Shown here: positions 44,359-53,291 of the stretch, piece after piece | Layout of the letters: each line of letters begins with the position of its first letter | Position numbering within the stretch: the stretch's first letter is position 1 | Source: Odontesthes bonariensis | Taxonomy: Eukaryota > Chordata > Actinopteri > Atheriniformes > Atherinopsidae | Assembly (NCBI RefSeq): GCF_027942865.1 | Contig: NC_134507.1 | Location: 39,094,797 to 39,158,796, forward strand | Direction of reading: 5' to 3' | DNA: 64,000 bases | Made by a program: the position numbers and the translations under genes | Notes under the pieces: generated by a model | Databases searched by the model: none | Told to the model about the DNA's origin: nothing | The model's input: only the letters and a program-made list of their open reading frames with translations

Positions 44359-44642
44359 CTAACTTCCTGCATCTGAAGAGTGCAGACGTGTCTCTGCTTC
44401 CTCCTGCTACTTATCGCTTTATTTGCTTTTAAATCATTTTACTTCTTTCCACAAGTCTTGGATATAATTTTATTCTTTTTCTTTTAACTGAACCAAGACT
44501 TTTTAAAATCATTTTTATTCTTTTTACATCTTATCTGACGAGCCAGCGACTACAATCCTTTCAACATGCCCTGTGAAAGCTGTCGGATATATCAACAAGA
44601 AATTTGGCCCTACAAGTAAGGATTTTTGCCTTAGAAACTGAA
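44359..44642 (+). promoter_or_regulatory. LINE 5' leader with a short upstream ORF
   Basis: These 284 bases lie between the satellite and the first in-frame ATG of ORF1. They start C/T-rich and end T-rich. An ATG at 44566 opens a frame of 17 codons (beginning MPCESC) that stops at 44617-44619, in a different frame from ORF1. It could be a regulatory upstream ORF. Alternatively it is the true start of ORF1 separated by a one-base indel, since the ORF1 frame itself is open upstream to about 44577 without any ATG. An internal promoter would be expected here for this LINE class, but no motif is visible to me. Confidence 0.5.
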
Positions 44643-45947
44643 ATGGGACTTCATGAAACGCTCCCAATGGAATCTAGTGGTAAGAAGTCCACATTTACTT
44701 CCAAAGGAAAGGGTGAAAAAACTGCTACCTCCAACTTAAAACTAAATGATACTGTGTCTTTTCCAAGACTCTGTAAAGGCACGTATGATGGACTTGGTGC
44801 TAAGCCGAAGAATCGTCAAACTGTTGGTATCAACAGAGAATATGTAACATCACCCGGAATAAAGTTAACAAACAGATTTTTACCACTGTCAGAGCCAAAT
44901 GTGACTGAGTGTAACAGACAGAGAGACGGTACAAAGAAGCAGATGGACAGAGAAACTGTGCCGAGTGTCAAGGTCAAAGATACTCTTGTGCTTGGAGACG
45001 GAGCCATATCTAATATAAACATAAACAGAATGGTTACATGCAGCTATCCAAGTGCCACTGTCTCTGACATCACAAGATTACTACCAGAGGTACTGGCAAA
45101 ACACCAAGGGGTGAAACAGCTGATTGTGCACGTGGGTGCAGTGGACATCAGAGAGAATCAGTCTGAAATCTTAAAAAAAGACTTTGAGAAACTGTTTGAG
45201 AGTCTTGATAAAGTGACAATACCAACATTCATAAGTGGACCTCTCCCAAACATCGACAGGAGGATCAACAAATTCAGCCGGCTGCTTCAGTTGAACACAT
45301 GGCTGTCCAAAGTCTGTGAGTCCAGAGAACCTAATTTCATCGAGAACTTTAATCTTTTCTGGCAAAGAGATGATCTCTTTCAAAGAAAAGGCCCACACCT
45401 GAACAGAGGTGGAGTGCGACGACTGACGGATAATCTTCTCCACGCTCTGAGGCATCAGAAGGGGCCAGGGCCAGGACCAGGACCAGGACCGGGTCCTGTG
45501 CTGCCGCCGAGAGAGAAGATGAGCCAGAGAAGAGCTCCTGCCTCGCCACCCAAGGACCCAACAAAGGATTCAGCCACAGCAGCCACAGCAGCACCTTCAG
45601 CATCCCGAACACAGGATTCAGCAGCTCCACCATCGCCTTCACCACGGCCCTCACCACAGGCCTGGGACCCACCTGCTGCATCTACACCCTCCAGAGATGT
45701 TTCACCATCGTTCTCTTCTCCACCGTCACCCAGGAGATTTCCTGATCACCTTGAAAGCTTGGTGAAATCGGGGATTAAAATGGTTCCTCTCACGCCAAAC
45801 ATGGCAAGATCAAGAATTCTATCCTCAAAGAAGCATAGAGCCCCTCTCCCTCCCCAGCCTACTCCATCGATCAAAGCCCCCCCAGCTTGGCCCCCACCAT
45901 CGGTGCTCACAGCTGTCATTTCCAACAGCGTCAATGCTGTTGTCTAG
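44643..45947 (+). CDS. L2 LINE ORF1 protein, SGNH-hydrolase-like domain plus proline-rich tail
   Basis: From the ATG at 44643 the frame encodes 434 residues; upstream in-frame starts are only TTG. The N-terminal 105 residues are basic and low in complexity. Residues about 112-270 match the layout of the SGNH/esterase domain known from CR1/L2 ORF1 proteins: LVLGDG (115-120), VHVGAVD (162-168), SGPLP (198-202) and KGPHLN (249-254). The usual signature residues are altered: GDG stands where the family has GDS, GAVD where GxND is usual, and KxxH where DxxH is usual. A catalytic esterase therefore seems unlikely. A Gly-Pro run follows at about 274-284, then a Pro/Ser/Ala-rich tail to the TAG at 45945. 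In the family ORF1 is thought to bind nucleic acid and support retrotransposition. ORF2 follows in the same frame. Confidence 0.85.
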   Translation: MGLHETLPMESSGKKSTFTSKGKGEKTATSNLKLNDTVSFPRLCKGTYDGLGAKPKNRQTVGINREYVTSPGIKLTNRFLPLSEPNVTECNRQRDGTKKQMDRETVPSVKVKDTLVLGDGAISNININRMVTCSYPSATVSDITRLLPEVLAKHQGVKQLIVHVGAVDIRENQSEILKKDFEKLFESLDKVTIPTFISGPLPNIDRRINKFSRLLQLNTWLSKVCESREPNFIENFNLFWQRDDLFQRKGPHLNRGGVRRLTDNLLHALRHQKGPGPGPGPGPGPVLPPREKMSQRRAPASPPKDPTKDSATAATAAPSASRTQDSAAPPSPSPRPSPQAWDPPAASTPSRDVSPSFSSPPSPRRFPDHLESLVKSGIKMVPLTPNMARSRILSSKKHRAPLPPQPTPSIKAPPAWPPPSVLTAVISNSVNAVV

Positions 45948-48881
45948 GACGCTAAGGGCCTCTGTGTTGGTAAACACCATCTCAACCAGAGGTCCAAGGA
46001 TGGAGTGAAGAGAGGGACAATCAGACTGTCCAATCAGAGAAATCTTATCCATATCCCTTGCAAGAACACAGCATCCAGTTCAACTATAACTAATCTCAAA
46101 CACGCAGTACTCAATGTCAGATCTTTAAGTAACAAATCATTCTTAATTAATAGTTTTATTTCCTCTCACAATCTTGATTTTATGTTTTTAACTGAGACGT
46201 GGCTCGACAAAAACACAGCAAATGCAGTCCTGATTGAGTCTAGTCCACCTCACTTCAATTTTGTGTCTGAAACACGAGAAAACCAGAGGGGTGGGGGTGT
46301 TTGTGCCATGTTCAGGGACAATATACCCACCCACAAGTTGTCATTTGGGTTTTTTTCATCATTTGAGTATGTGTCATTCAAAATGGAGATAAAACAATCT
46401 TCCATACTTTATATCACCATTTATAAACCACCACAGAATTGTTTTATTGATGATTTTACTGAACTACTTTCAATTGTGTGCACTGCTTTTGACTGTTTAG
46501 TCATAACAGGGGACTTGAATGTGCATGTGGACGTAGCGCATAACAAGGAACCTAAAGAGCTCACTGCTGTCCTTGAAATGTTTGGTCTAACTCAGCATGT
46601 GACTGAGCCCACCCACAACAGAGGGCACACTCTAGATGTGCTCATTTCAAGGGGTGTTGTTATTTCAAACGTGAATGTCGTCGATGTTGCTTTATCTGAT
46701 CATTTCTGTGTTTTCTTCGACCTATCTACTTTACCCAAAACACCAGCTGGGTCTGCAGTCGTTCGGGGAAGACTCATAAATGACAGAACAGGGACACAGT
46801 TTATGGAAATGATTAGGTTTGAGAACACCCTGTGTTCTGATGTTGATGATCTGTTGAACTCTTACACATCAAGTCTCTTAAATGTTTTGGATACCATTGC
46901 TCCTGTCAAGGTTAGAATGGTTAAAAGTAGGCAAAGGGCGCCATGGAGGAAAGAAGAGTCGGTCAGGGCACAGAAAAGGGAGTGCCGGAGAGCCGAACGG
47001 AAATGGCGCAAGTCAAAGCTCCAGGTTCATTATGAGACTTACAAAGAAAAGCTATGTGTGTTCAACCAGACTTTGCGTAGAACAAGGGAGAGTTATTTTT
47101 CTGAAATCATCAAAAACTGCAGTAACAACTCTCGTGTCCTGTTTGCTACAGTAAACAGATTAACAAACCCTCCAGTTTCACTGCCTTTAGAACTCATTTC
47201 TACATCCAAGTGTAATGAGTTTGCATCATTCTTTAATGACAAAGTTCAAGGCATTAAAAATGCAATAATTTTCACAACACAAATAACTACTCTGCAGCCA
47301 GCTGGACACCTAGAGCTGACACATTTCACACCTGTTACTGACAAAACAGTCGAAGAGACCATCTGCAGTCTGAGTTCATCAACGTGCTGCCTTGATGAGT
47401 TGCCCATTAGATTCCTAAAGTCTGTGCTGAGCAGTTTGTTACCACAACTCGCTCATCTAGTCAACATCTCACTCCAGACTGGAACATTTCCAAAGGTCTT
47501 AAAAACTGCTGTCATTAAGCCTCTTCTAAAGAAGAGCAATCTTGATGCCACAGTACTGAACAACTACCGGCCCATATCAAACCTGCCATTCTTAGGCAAA
47601 GTCCTAGAAAAAGTTGTATACCAACAGCTTAGTGACTTTCTCCTGTCTAACAATGCTTTTGATACTTTCCAATCAGGCTTTAGGCCCCACCACAGCACTG
47701 AGACAGCTCTGATCAAGGTGACAAATGACATCCGCCTGAACACAGATGCAAGTAAAGTCACAGTCTTAGTTCTGCTGGACCTGAGTGCTGCCTTTGACAC
47801 AGTTGACCATGCGATCTTATTACAGAGGTTAGAAGACTGGGTGGGAATCTCTGGTCGTGCTTTAAACTGGTTCAAGTCCTATCTGGAGGACAGGAAATAT
47901 TTTGTTGAAATTGGTAACTGTGTCTCAGACCAAATGGCTATGACCTGTGGGGTTCCCCAGGGGTCAATCCTGGGACCCGTATTGTTCAATCTGTACATGC
48001 TTCCACTAGGCCAGCTAATACGCAGCTATAATGTGTCCTACCACAATTATGCAGATGACACTCAGATCTACGTGTCACTGACGGCAGGAGAACACGGGCC
48101 TGTAGATACACTGTGTCGCTGCATCGAACAGATCAGTGTGTGGATGCAAAACAACTTCCTCCAGCTAAACTCAGACAAAACTGAAATCATTGTCTGTGGC
48201 CCACAGAAACAAAGAGAAAGTGTTATCAGTCACCTTGAGACTCTCTCTCTAAAACCTAACTATCAAGTTAGAAATCTCGGGGTAATACTGGACTCAGACC
48301 TGAACTTTAACAGCCACATTAAATCTGTAACATCAGCAGCTTTTTACCATCTAAAAAACATTGCCAGAATCAAAGGAATAGTATCTAAACCAGACTTAGA
48401 GAGACTGATCCATGCGTTTGTCTCCAGCAGGTTAGACTGCTGTAACGGCCTGCTCACTGGGCTCTCTAAACGGGCTGTAAGACAGCTGCAGTACATCCAG
48501 AACGCTGCTGCTCGAGTCCTGACTAGAACTAGGAAATACGACCATATTAGTCCAGTGCTCAGGTCTCTGCACTGGCTTCCTGTCGCTCAGAGAATAGACT
48601 TTAAAACAGCTCTGCTTGTGTACAAGTCTCTTCATGGTCAAGCGCCAAAGTACATCTCTGACATGTTAGAGCCATATGAACCAACTCGGGCTCTGAGAAC
48701 CTCAGGGAGGGGTCTCCTGCTGGTGCCCAGAGTCAGGACTAAACAAGGTGAGGCTGCGTTTCAGTTTTATGCCCCTAAAATCTGGAACAGTCTTCCAGAA
48801 GATGTGAGACAGGCCTCAACTCTGACAATGTTTAAATCCAGGCTGAAAACAGTTCTATTTAGCTGTGCATATGACACCTGA
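45948..48881 (+). CDS. L2 LINE ORF2: apurinic endonuclease and reverse transcriptase
   Basis: The frame is open from the codon after the ORF1 TAG to the TGA at 48879. A GTG at 46005 would give 958 residues, and I use that numbering. The endonuclease has LNVRS (N37), TETW (E64), GDLN (D170, N172) and SDH (D232, H233). The reverse transcriptase has NNYRPISNLPFLGK, the GFRPHHSTETAL block, motif A LDLSAAFD (D592), CGVPQGSILGP and the catalytic YADD (682-685). The C-terminal region with LHWLPVAQRIDFK is typical of the L2 clade. The protein would nick target DNA and prime cDNA synthesis there. No AUG occurs in frame before residue 60, which lies after the first catalytic Asn. Expression would therefore need stop-codon readthrough, a non-AUG start, or a family consensus lacking this stop. 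Confidence 0.93.
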   Translation, partial: DAKGLCVGKHHLNQRSKDGVKRGTIRLSNQRNLIHIPCKNTASSSTITNLKHAVLNVRSLSNKSFLINSFISSHNLDFMFLTETWLDKNTANAVLIESSPPHFNFVSETRENQRGGGVCAMFRDNIPTHKLSFGFFSSFEYVSFKMEIKQSSILYITIYKPPQNCFIDDFTELLSIVCTAFDCLVITGDLNVHVDVAHNKEPKELTAVLEMFGLTQHVTEPTHNRGHTLDVLISRGVVISNVNVVDVALSDHFCVFFDLSTLPKTPAGSAVVRGRLINDRTGTQFMEMIRFENTLCSDVDDLLNSYTSSLLNVLDTIAPVKVRMVKSRQRAPWRKEESVRAQKRECRRAERKWRKSKLQVHYETYKEKLCVFNQTLRRTRESYFSEIIKNCSNNSRVLFATVNRLTNPPVSLPLELISTSKCNEFASFFNDKVQGIKNAIIFTTQITTLQPAGHLELTHFTPVTDKTVEETICSLSSSTCCLDELPIRFLKSVLSSLLPQLAHLVNISLQTGTFPKVLKTAVIKPLLKKSNLDATVLNNYRPISNLPFLGKVLEKVVYQQLSDFLLSNNAFDTFQSGFRPHHSTETALIKVTNDIRLNTDASKVTVLVLLDLSAAFDTVDHAILLQRLEDWVGISGRALNWFKSYLEDRKYFVEIGNCVSDQMAMTCGVPQGSILGPVLFNLYMLPLGQLIRSYNVSYHNYADDTQIYVSLTAGEHGPVDTLCRCIEQISVWMQNNFLQLNSDKTEIIVCGPQKQRESVISHLETLSLKPNYQVRNLGVILDSDLNFNSHIKSVTSAAFYHLKNIARIKGIVSKPDLERLIHAFVSSRLDCCNGLLTGLSKRAVRQLQYIQNAAARVLTRTRKYDHISPVLRSLHWLPVAQRIDFKTALLVYKSLHGQAPKYISDMLEPYEPTRALRTSGRGLLLVPRVRTKQGEAAFQFYAPKIWNSLPEDVRQASTLTMFKSRLKTVLFSCAYDT

Positions 48882-49056
48882 AAGTATTTTATCTGCACTC
48901 TTCACTTTTTAATTAATGATTATTTTAATGGGTTTTGAATTTCTTTTTATTCCTTTTTAATGGTTTTATTTCCTTCTTGTGATTTTATGTAGCTGTAAAG
49001 CACTTTGAATTGCCCTGTGTATGAATTGTGCTCTATAAATAAAATTGCCTTGCCTT
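48882..49056 (+). repeat. L2 LINE 3' UTR and pentamer tail
   Basis: This AT-rich segment of 175 bases contains GTAAAGCACTTTGAATTGCC and CTCTATAAATAAAATTGCC, then TTGCCTTGCCTT. This is the conserved 3' end that fish L2-type reverse transcriptases recognise in RNA. A related but diverged minus-strand copy of the same segment lies at 57522-57710. Confidence 0.85.
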
Positions 49057-50115
49057 CTGATGAGGCTTCATTGAACAGCAGAAGGTCCAGATGCATCTCA
49101 GGGAATTTCTGCAAAAATGCTATTTCATGCATGTTGAACTGTTATTTTATAGATGCAACCAAAGAAATGGGAACAGATGAGAAATTCTTCCCATCCCTGA
49201 ATTTTATCTTGAGGAGCTACTGATGATGCAGCCCTTTTGGCCACCTGGTACCTGCTTCAGGTCAACCTCCTGAACAACCCAACACAAAAGGCCTTTTCTT
49301 GAATTTTTCCCTACAAGCAGGTCCGATGCTACTGTCCTGATAGGCAATGATGACCTTCTGGCCACACCTCTGCAATTGAGGCTGAGAGGCTCCTTTCAGT
49401 TTCCATGACCCAACCTCAATGGTAATGTATACATTTAATAAAAATACTCAGCTTTGTGTTTAAGATGTCATGAACAGGGTCCTCCACTAGATGTTTGCTC
49501 CCACCACCTGAGCCAACTTACTTCCAGGTAGTGAGTAAGTGACAACATTGAGCCTATACATTTGTTCCCAAGCCACTTCACTAAAAGTAGCTGCCACATC
49601 TTTTGATTTGTGTAGCACAAGCTTCATTACAAGTATTCAGAGTACAAGACCTTTGCAACCACAGAAGATGTTATGAAGCCATCCTCGGTCATGGACTTGC
49701 AGAAAATACTGTCCAGGTTTCACATGGCCCCAGCATCTGATGGGTCTGCCCTTACCCAGAGCTGTAGGGTGAGGACTGCTACAGAGTGGAAAGGTTTCCC
49801 CCTCAGCACAATATGCAGCAGTGGAATCTTCTGATAGAGCTCAAGGCCACACCTTTACCCACTGCTGTCAAAGAGCTGCAGTTGGCTTTTCAGCCATTTT
49901 TAGTTGGGAATGCATTCCAAGCTGAAGCCGTCAAGACCGTCACAAGCTCACCTTTGAGCAGATACTGTCCTTAAGTTAATGCCAACACCTTATTTATAGG
50001 ATTAAGTCATGTCAACCTGTCAGACCCTCAACTATCCCCTCCAACCCACAACTGGATGACCCAGAGACAGCTAGGAGCCATTTGATGGTGCAACAAGGTA
50101 TTCAAGTTAAAGCCA
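49057..50115. other. No gene recognised
   Basis: This is single-copy-looking DNA of moderate base composition between the LINE and the small secreted-protein gene. The open frames here are short, lack recognisable motifs and have no splice-site context that I can defend. Confidence 0.5.
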
Positions 50116-50121
50116 TTTATT
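50116..50121 (-). terminator. Polyadenylation signal AATAAA of the secreted-protein gene
   Basis: TTTATT on the plus strand reads AATAAA on the minus strand, about 125 bases after the stop codon of the gene at 50245-50978. That is a normal distance for a short 3' UTR. Confidence 0.55.
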
Positions 50122-50244
50122 CAAGCGGTAGCAGCAGCGATGCCTCTAGAATATGCAGATCTGCAAGACAAAGAAAGTCAGTCACCTACCAGCAGCTACA
50201 GAGAGCACACATGCAGAGTAAAATGAGCCTCACCAGAAAGATCC

Positions 50245-50978
50245 TCAGAAGCCGCTCTGAACTTGAACCCTGTGCTGAGATGTTTTGCCGTGGTCTGGCT
50301 CAGATTCTGTTGGGGTGTAGCGGAACTGGCTGAACAGCACACGCTTCTTGTTGTAGCGGGACCGAGATTTGTAAGCGTAGACCTGATCCTCGTCGGCCAC
50401 AGGAGTGAAGACTGGCTCGTCCTCGCCGCTGGTGTCAGATGAAAGGCTCCAGCTCCCATCTTCAAACTGGTAATTGCCGCCAGGAGCTCCAGACTGACCT
50501 CCCTGAGCGCCATGCTGCTGTGCTCCAGAACCACTGGTTCCAGTTTGTTTCTGATACGTTGGCTTAGATAGATCTTGTCCATAAACTGAATACATGGGTG
50601 AGGAAACAGAGAATTAAGATCAGCCTTCCATTTACACCCCGAGTCAATTTAAACTGCTTTTAGTTGCTGAGCTTTGATTGGGATCAGCTTACCGCTTTGT
50701 GCAGGAATGCAGGCGATGCTTCCAATCAGCACACAAGAAATCCACAAAACCCTGCAAAAACAGGGACATCTCATATGAAGTTCTGAGTACATTTAGAGTC
50801 CAGTGGGGTCCAACCACCACCTCCCCTTAACATGCCCAGTCCTGTTGAGCTTAACTGCATATTCATAGTGTAATGCTGCGACCAAATGAGGTTCTGCTTG
50901 CCTCAGACATTTAAGGCAGCAGAGGTTCAGTGCCACCACTTAGAAGCACTGGGATAGACTAGAAGTTACTCACCTCAT
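50245..50978 (-). CDS. Small secreted protein of unknown function, three coding exons
   Basis: The coding model is exon 1 50978-50974 (ATGAG, donor GTGAGT), exon 2 50751-50693 (acceptor TTTTTGCAG, donor GTAAGC) and exon 3 50585-50245 (acceptor TGTATTCAG, stop TGA). The phases join without a break and give 134 residues. Residues 1-20 form a clear signal peptide, with Arg2 followed by a hydrophobic VLWISCVLIGSIAC core and cleavage near IPAQS. The mature part has a Gly/Gln/Ser-rich stretch (36-59), an acidic region around SSDTSGEDE (70-78), then a Tyr/Arg/Lys-rich segment with YKSRSRYNKKR (93-103). There are no cysteines after the signal, so disulfide-based folds are unlikely. I do not recognise the family. 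A secreted matrix or egg-coat-like protein is conceivable, but this is not shown. Confidence 0.72.
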
Positions 50979-51212
50979 TCTGGTGCAATATAATTAAAGC
51001 TTGCCTGGGACCTGCTCCTGCCAAACTGCACTAACACAAAGTTCAGAGCCCTGTGACACTAACCTGAACCTGCAGGAGCTGCTTTCATATGATCCTCAGT
51101 GCAGAGGGAACTGATTGCTCAGCGGTAACAGCTGCTGCTGAAAGGTGCGAGGCTGCAGTTAACTGGCAACAATGGACTAACATAGTTGTCCACGAGTTGA
51201 CACGTAGTCTTA

Positions 51213-51935
51213 GGCCACATTTACACATAGCCGGGTATTTAGAGAAACGAATATTCCCCCCCCCTCCGTTTTCCAAAATAACATCGTGCACACAACATCG
51301 TTTTCAAAAAACTTGTCATTTACATCAACCCGCATAAATACGCCGTCAAGCGCCATAATAACTATGCCAAACCTATTGGCGGCAGTGGAGGGAAAGGAAT
51401 AAAGCCATGCAAGCCAATCAAAATCCTCAGAATCAAGGACTTTCCTCATGTGAAGGAGGAGATAACGCGAGCAAATATCACAACAAAACTGGAGGCAATA
51501 AGAGGAAAATATAGACAGTCAGTGCATACTGGGCGCAGGAGCGGCCACGGAAGAGTGGTGCTCCTCTATTTTGAAATGTGCGAGCAGGTTAGGAGTGGCA
51601 AATATAATAAGGCCAGAATCGTTTGCACAAATGTAAAAATTAGTAGAACTTTAACATCATCCATGATAATCCTGATCAGTAGCCAAACAAACTGTAAACA
51701 TAAGGCGCTCGCATGACGTTAAGCATTTTCTGGCGCATAATGTGACGTTTAAGAACCTAAAACGCCGTTTCTCCCAGTTGAAGACGGCAACACATAACCG
51801 GCGTTATCAGAAATCTCCACTTTGGCCGGAGGTTTTAGAAATAATCGTTTTCTGTGATAAAAACGGGGTTTTGGTGTAAATGAGAGGCAAAACCGCAGGA
51901 AAAAATCTGCATTTTCCTATCGTGTAAACGGGGCC
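51213..51935. mobile_element. PIF/Harbinger-like DNA transposon, 723 bp, TTA target duplication
   Basis: The left end GGCCACATTTACACATAG and the right end (reverse complement GGCCCCGTTTACACGATAG) form imperfect terminal inverted repeats. TTA flanks both ends (51210-51212 and 51936-51938), the 3-bp duplication expected for Harbinger. Inside, an open frame on the plus strand (51450-51716) encodes KLEAIRGKYRQ and RRSGHGRVVLLYFEMCE. These resemble the Myb/SANT or MADF-like DNA-binding proteins carried by fish transposons. No transposase is visible, so this is a non-autonomous deletion derivative. An hAT origin is a weaker alternative, because similar TIR starts occur there. Confidence 0.65.
51450..51716 (+). 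pseudogene. Fragment of a transposon-borne Myb/SANT or MADF-like DNA-binding protein
   Basis: The frame is open for 88 codons with no ATG at its start (the first codon is GTG). Residues 12-45 (TKLEAIRGKYRQ, then RRSGHGRVVLLYFEMCEQV) look like the helix-rich DNA-binding module that accompanies Harbinger-type transposases. The rest of the frame shows no motif. It lies inside the 723-bp element and is probably a remnant rather than an expressed protein. Confidence 0.45.
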
Positions 51936-51993
51936 TTAGGTCATGCATAGATTTCAAAGCAAAGCGGGGATACAAGGCCAATATACCAGGGAA

Positions 51994-52065
51994 GGACTCG
52001 TCTGGGATTTGAACCCGGGACCTCTCGCACCCAAAGCGAGAATCATACCCCTAGACCAACGAGCC
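51994..52065 (-). tRNA. tRNA-Pro (anticodon UGG), possibly decaying
   Basis: On the minus strand the sequence starts GGCTCGTTGGTCTAGGGG and folds as a 72-nt tRNA with anticodon stem CTCGC/GCGAG, loop TTTGGGT (anticodon UGG) and discriminator C. It is almost identical in layout to vertebrate tRNA-Pro(UGG). The A box (TGGTCTAGGGG) and B box (GGTTCAAATCC) are intact. There are two blemishes: a G-U pair at 2:71 in the acceptor stem and a C-A mismatch in the T stem. No run of four or more T follows closely, so transcription termination, and hence function, is uncertain. Confidence 0.85.
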
Positions 52066-52359
52066 AGGGTTTGCAACTTTAGGCGTCACACGAGCGCCGC
52101 GGGCCACAGATAGCAAAACGATACCCTCGGAAGGTACGTTCGATCATCGAATAGAAACATCCTACAACTTTCAGTTCAGCTCACTCATTGTCAGTGTTGC
52201 TTCCATCTTTTTTATTTCATAAACAAGGTCCAGAGACTCTCTCAAAACTAACTGTGATTTCTAAAAACGTTTTCATCAAGTCTGACCAAAGAACAGACTC
52301 ACAATAACCATGATGCTTATTGAAAGGTCCATCATTTGATGAAGAGCAACAATGCAAAG

Positions 52360-52741
52360 CATTGAGTAGAACCCTGCTAACAACCAGTTTCTTATACTAA
52401 GTCATAGCACACTATGATGGACTTGAGGCACTGCAGGGATTTGAACCCAGGATCTTCTATTTACTGGACAGGCACTTTTTCCAACTAAGCCACAGCACCA
52501 CATGGTTCATAAAACTGATGAAGGAATAAAGAGCAGGAACTGCATCCACCTCAGGAAGTGGTTTTTGTGATTTATTTCCGAAATTCATGTGATCTCTGCA
52601 TAAAACAGGGCATGATATTATTCAAATAATCTGCAAATGTGAAAACATTCGATTAAGTCCCAGTTCAATCTTCTGTACTTCAAGAATAACTAAAGCCATT
52701 AGATGAAGTGCCCCCAAGTACAGACTGTTTTGGAAGTCCAG
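52360..52741 (-). repeat. tRNA-Thr-containing repeat unit, left part, split by Harbinger
   Basis: This is one copy of a repeat of about 370 bp that also occurs at about 54725-54995, 55410-55863 and 59853-60222. Shared landmarks are GTAGAACCCTG, the tRNA-Thr segment, CATGGTTCATAAAACTGATG, GAACTGGATCCACCTCAGG, TGATCTCTGCATAAAACAG, AATCTTCTGTACCTCAAGAAT and CAGACTGTTTTGGAAGTCCAG. This copy stops at 52741, where a Harbinger element interrupts it, and resumes at 54725. Confidence 0.8.
52426..52499 (-). pseudogene. tRNA-Thr pseudogene (AGU-like)
   Basis: The 74-nt span aligns with the other tRNA-Thr copies of this repeat but is degraded. The invariant U33 is C, the anticodon stem has a C-A mismatch at 27:43, the T stem has a T-T mismatch at 50:64, and the D arm reads TTGGAAAAAG. 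The anticodon position reads AGT. It is unlikely to give a working tRNA. Confidence 0.7.
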
Positions 52742-52960
52742 GGGCCTCATGTACAAAGACTTGCGTGGATTTCCTACTGAAACTTGGCGTACGCTCAAAC
52801 CCAAATGACCTCCAACGTCGGATGTACGAATCTGTGCGCACGCATGTATCCAAGCACATATCGTTTGTACATCCCAATCAACGTGGAATTGAGCGCACAT
52901 GTCGGAGCAGCCGACTCCTCCCTGTCCACGCCCCTACTTAAATACGCAAATCATATTTAA

Positions 52961-53291
52961 ATGAGCCCTGCACCTGCGATTCCCCTCTGTGTACGGTCAG
53001 AAAATAAAGAAAAAAGACTGAATAAGACGGGAAAAAAGAAGAATTTCACGGAAAGCGAGATGTCGGTGCTACTTTCTGAAGTGGAGGCCCAAAAAAATTT
53101 GTTCTTTGACACGGTGTCCTCCGGCATAAGCATCAAACTAAGAGGAGTGGGTGGGAGAGCCTGAGGCTGTTAATGCTGGGGGGTCTGAGAAGCCTCACAA
53201 GCAGAGGTGAAGAAGAAGTGGTCCAAAATTAAGGTGGATGTGAAGCAGACTGGCTGCCCACCGCCGCAGTGTGGCCAAAACAGTCGGGTAG
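52961..53291 (+). pseudogene. Harbinger Myb/SANT-like DNA-binding protein, frameshifted
   Basis: From the ATG at 52961 the frame encodes a basic stretch, then KKKNFTESEMSVLLSEVEAQ and a VSSGIS segment. This matches the start of the trihelix/Myb-like domain (NFTxxEvxvLLxEVE) of Harbinger partner proteins. The frame then stops at 53162. The domain continues in a second frame (EAVNAGGSEK from 53163), returns to the first (EVKKKWSKIKVDVK, near 53204-53245) and shifts again (LAAHRRSVAKT from 53250). In the family this protein binds the transposon ends and brings the nuclease to the nucleus. At least three frame changes make this copy dead. Confidence 0.82.

Larger units (their letters stand above)
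44359..49056 (+). mobile_element. Apparently full-length L2-clade LINE retrotransposon
   Basis: This element of about 4.7 kb has a 5' leader, an ORF1 with an SGNH-like domain, an ORF2 with AP endonuclease and reverse transcriptase, and a short 3' UTR. The 3' UTR ends in AAAATTGCCTTGCCTT, a short pentamer tail typical of fish L2/CR1-group elements rather than a poly(A) tail. Both long frames are open except for one TAG between them, so the copy is probably young. The 5' boundary is set where satellite homology stops; it may differ by a few bases. I found no clear target-site duplication, which is common for this clade. Fragments of related elements occur on the minus strand at 57522-57710 and about 62955-63305. 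Confidence 0.88.

Noticed and set aside
44816-45934. Minus-strand open frames across ORF1
   Set aside because: They are shadows of the plus-strand LINE ORF1 and have no motifs.
50082-50333. Plus-strand ORF over the secreted-protein gene
   Set aside because: It is antisense to exon 3. The minus-strand model has a signal peptide and matching splice phases.
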